6,155 bases of DNA from Neptunomonas sp. GTDB taxonomy: Bacteria; Pseudomonadota; Gammaproteobacteria; Pseudomonadales; Balneatricaceae. The stretch's first letter is position 1; each line of letters opens with the position of its first letter. The stretch spans positions 1 through 6,155 of the forward strand of contig SDWN01000900.1 in the NCBI GenBank assembly GCA_004195305.1, written 5' to 3'. Position numbers and translations under genes: made by a program. The notes under the pieces are model-generated. The model searched no databases and was not told the origin of the DNA. It was given only the letters and a program-made list of their open reading frames with translations. Shown here piece after piece: positions 4,632 to 6,155 of this stretch.

Positions 4632-6155
4632 ATGTCATATCGACTGGGGATTGATACCGGTGGTACGTATACGGATGCGGTGTTGGTGGATGACCGGCAA
4701 CAGGTCGTCGCCACGTTCAAGAGTCTCACCACCCGGCACGATTTGACTATCGGTATCGGCAATGTCCTGGAGGGGCTGTCCCAGGAGATGCTGCAGGATG
4801 TCACCCTGATCTCACTCTCCACCACGCTGACAACCAATTCTGTGGTCGAGGGGCAGGGGGCGCCGGTCTGCGTGTTGTTACCGGGCTACGATGAACGCCA
4901 ACTGGTGCAGAGCGGGGTCAAGGATCTGGTTGCCGATGGTGCGGCCATTCTGCTTGCTGGCGGTCACAATGCCACCGGTGATGAGAGTGAACCGCTGGAT
5001 GAGTTCGGTGCGCGCAAGGCGATTTTAGAACGCAAAGACGTGGTGTCAGCGTTTGCCATCTCCAGCATGTTTGGCACCCGCAACGCCAGTCATGAATTGA
5101 AACTGCGTGCGATGGTGGAGGAGCTTTCGGGTAAGCCGGTGGCCTGCGGGCACGAGTTAGCGAGCAGCCTCGGTGCCCCCCAGCGGGCGCTTACTGCGGT
5201 ACTCAATGCCCGTATGGTGCCCTATATTCAGCAGCTGATCAGGTCGGTTAAGCAGATTCTGGCAGACCGCGAGATCGATGCACCGCTGATGATCGTCAAG
5301 GGTGATGGCTCGTTGGTGAATACCGAGACCGCTTTGCAGCAACCGGTTGCAACCGTACTCTCGGGGCCTGCGGCTAGCGTGGTCGGGGCCTGTGCATTGA
5401 GTGGTTTAAAAAATGCCATAGTCGCGGATATGGGTGGGACGACCACGGATATCGCCATCGTCAGTAATGGACAGCCGGAGTTGTGTTCAGAGGGGGCCAA
5501 GATTGGTGATTGGCAACCTATGGTGGAAGCTGTCCGAGTCTATTCGGTCGGGTTGGGTGGCGACAGTGAAGTGCATTTCAGCGCTGCAGGGGGGTTGCAA
5601 ATAGGTCCTCGTCGCGTGGTGCCGATGTGTCTGCTGGGGCAGCAGTTTCCCTGGGTGCTTGATCGATTGGAGCATCAGGCGAATGCCTTTCCCAATGCCC
5701 GTAACAATCGATTCATCATGCGTCTGGAAAGCAATGCGGTGATGTTGAGCCAGCTTAGCGATGATGAAGTCTATGCTTGGGAGGCGCTTGCCGATGGCCC
5801 AATCGAGCTGGAGGTGGCGGTAGAGAAAGACCGTGATCTGGCACGGGCGCTCGCCAAACTGGAGCGTTCAGGGTTGGCAATTTATAGCGGTTTTACCCCG
5901 TCGGATGCGGCTCATGTTCTGGGTCTGAGTGACCACTGGTGCAAGGCGACGGCGGAGTTGGCGGCCAAGATTTGGGCCGGTCAGATTCGTAACCTTTACG
6001 GTCTCGGAAATTGGGCATTGGGCGATGCCATAGGGCCGTGTCAGCAGGTCTATGATCTGGTGACCAGTAAAATCAGCCATACCTTGATCGAAGCCGGTTT
6101 GCACCAGGCTGGCAAACTGAATGAAGCCCGGGCGCAAAATCTGGCTGGTCTACTG
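4632..6155 (+). CDS. Hydantoinase/oxoprolinase family protein (HyuA-type), 3' end beyond window
   Basis: The frame is open for 508 codons from ATG 4632 to the right edge with no stop, so the C-terminus is missing. The family has an actin/hexokinase-like ATPase fold and couples ATP hydrolysis to opening of cyclic amides such as hydantoins or 5-oxoproline; relatives include ketone carboxylase subunits. Visible motifs are the phosphate-1 loop LGIDTGGTYTDAVLVD (5-20), STTLTTNSVVEG (63-74), VLSGPAASVVGA (242-253), the second phosphate loop VADMGGTTTDIAIV (264-277) and SVGLGGDSEV (305-314). These place a Hydant_A_N domain at about 4-180 and a Hydantoinase_A domain from about 200. The GTYTDAVL and GGDS variants suggest a subfamily distinct from classical HyuA (GGGS), so the substrate is unknown. 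No signal peptide or membrane span is seen, so it should be cytosolic. It lies 22 bp after the MITE-like element, on the same strand as the permease. Its base composition is visibly richer in G+C than that of the GGDEF-EAL gene. Confidence 0.88.
   Translation, partial: MSYRLGIDTGGTYTDAVLVDDRQQVVATFKSLTTRHDLTIGIGNVLEGLSQEMLQDVTLISLSTTLTTNSVVEGQGAPVCVLLPGYDERQLVQSGVKDLVADGAAILLAGGHNATGDESEPLDEFGARKAILERKDVVSAFAISSMFGTRNASHELKLRAMVEELSGKPVACGHELASSLGAPQRALTAVLNARMVPYIQQLIRSVKQILADREIDAPLMIVKGDGSLVNTETALQQPVATVLSGPAASVVGACALSGLKNAIVADMGGTTTDIAIVSNGQPELCSEGAKIGDWQPMVEAVRVYSVGLGGDSEVHFSAAGGLQIGPRRVVPMCLLGQQFPWVLDRLEHQANAFPNARNNRFIMRLESNAVMLSQLSDDEVYAWEALADGPIELEVAVEKDRDLARALAKLERSGLAIYSGFTPSDAAHVLGLSDHWCKATAELAAKIWAGQIRNLYGLGNWALGDAIGPCQQVYDLVTSKISHTLIEAGLHQAGKLNEARAQNLAGLL

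Overview
The window looks like part of a gammaproteobacterial chromosome, perhaps a marine or halophilic genus. This rests on the protein style (a PotC-like permease and a GAF/PAS-GGDEF-EAL regulator), moderate G+C and short palindromic repeats. No taxonomic marker gene is present, so the assignment is an inference.

Layout, left to right: (1) 1-256, plus strand, the C-terminal 84 codons of a polyamine-type ABC transporter permease, followed by a good Rho-independent terminator at 317-351. (2) 352-794, about 440 bases without a convincing gene, holding six scattered matches to a short degenerate motif and a 10-bp direct repeat. It reads like decayed repeat DNA. (3) 795-3701, minus strand, a compact two-gene operon. 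A 207-aa stand-alone MEDS-domain protein is followed after 6 bp by a 758-aa GAF-like/PAS/GGDEF/EAL cyclic-di-GMP enzyme. (4) 3702-4442, a long non-coding stretch. Its left end has a possible minus-strand promoter and a hairpin with a T-run; the rest shows no gene I can defend. (5) 4443-4609, a 167-bp near-palindromic element with 22-bp terminal inverted repeats ending in CTAG, most likely a MITE. (6) 4632-6155, plus strand, the first 508 codons of an ATP-dependent hydantoinase/oxoprolinase (HyuA-type) protein that runs off the right edge.

How the parts may work together: the permease and the hydantoinase lie on the same strand and suggest uptake and breakdown of small nitrogenous compounds. 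The signalling operon lies between them on the opposite strand, with non-coding, repeat-bearing DNA on both sides, so it may be a later insertion. The MEDS protein is a plausible small-molecule or redox sensor partner for the cytosolic c-di-GMP enzyme encoded beside it. That pairing, and the MITE just upstream of the hydantoinase, are the points most worth following up. All enzyme functions are inferred from motifs seen in the translation.
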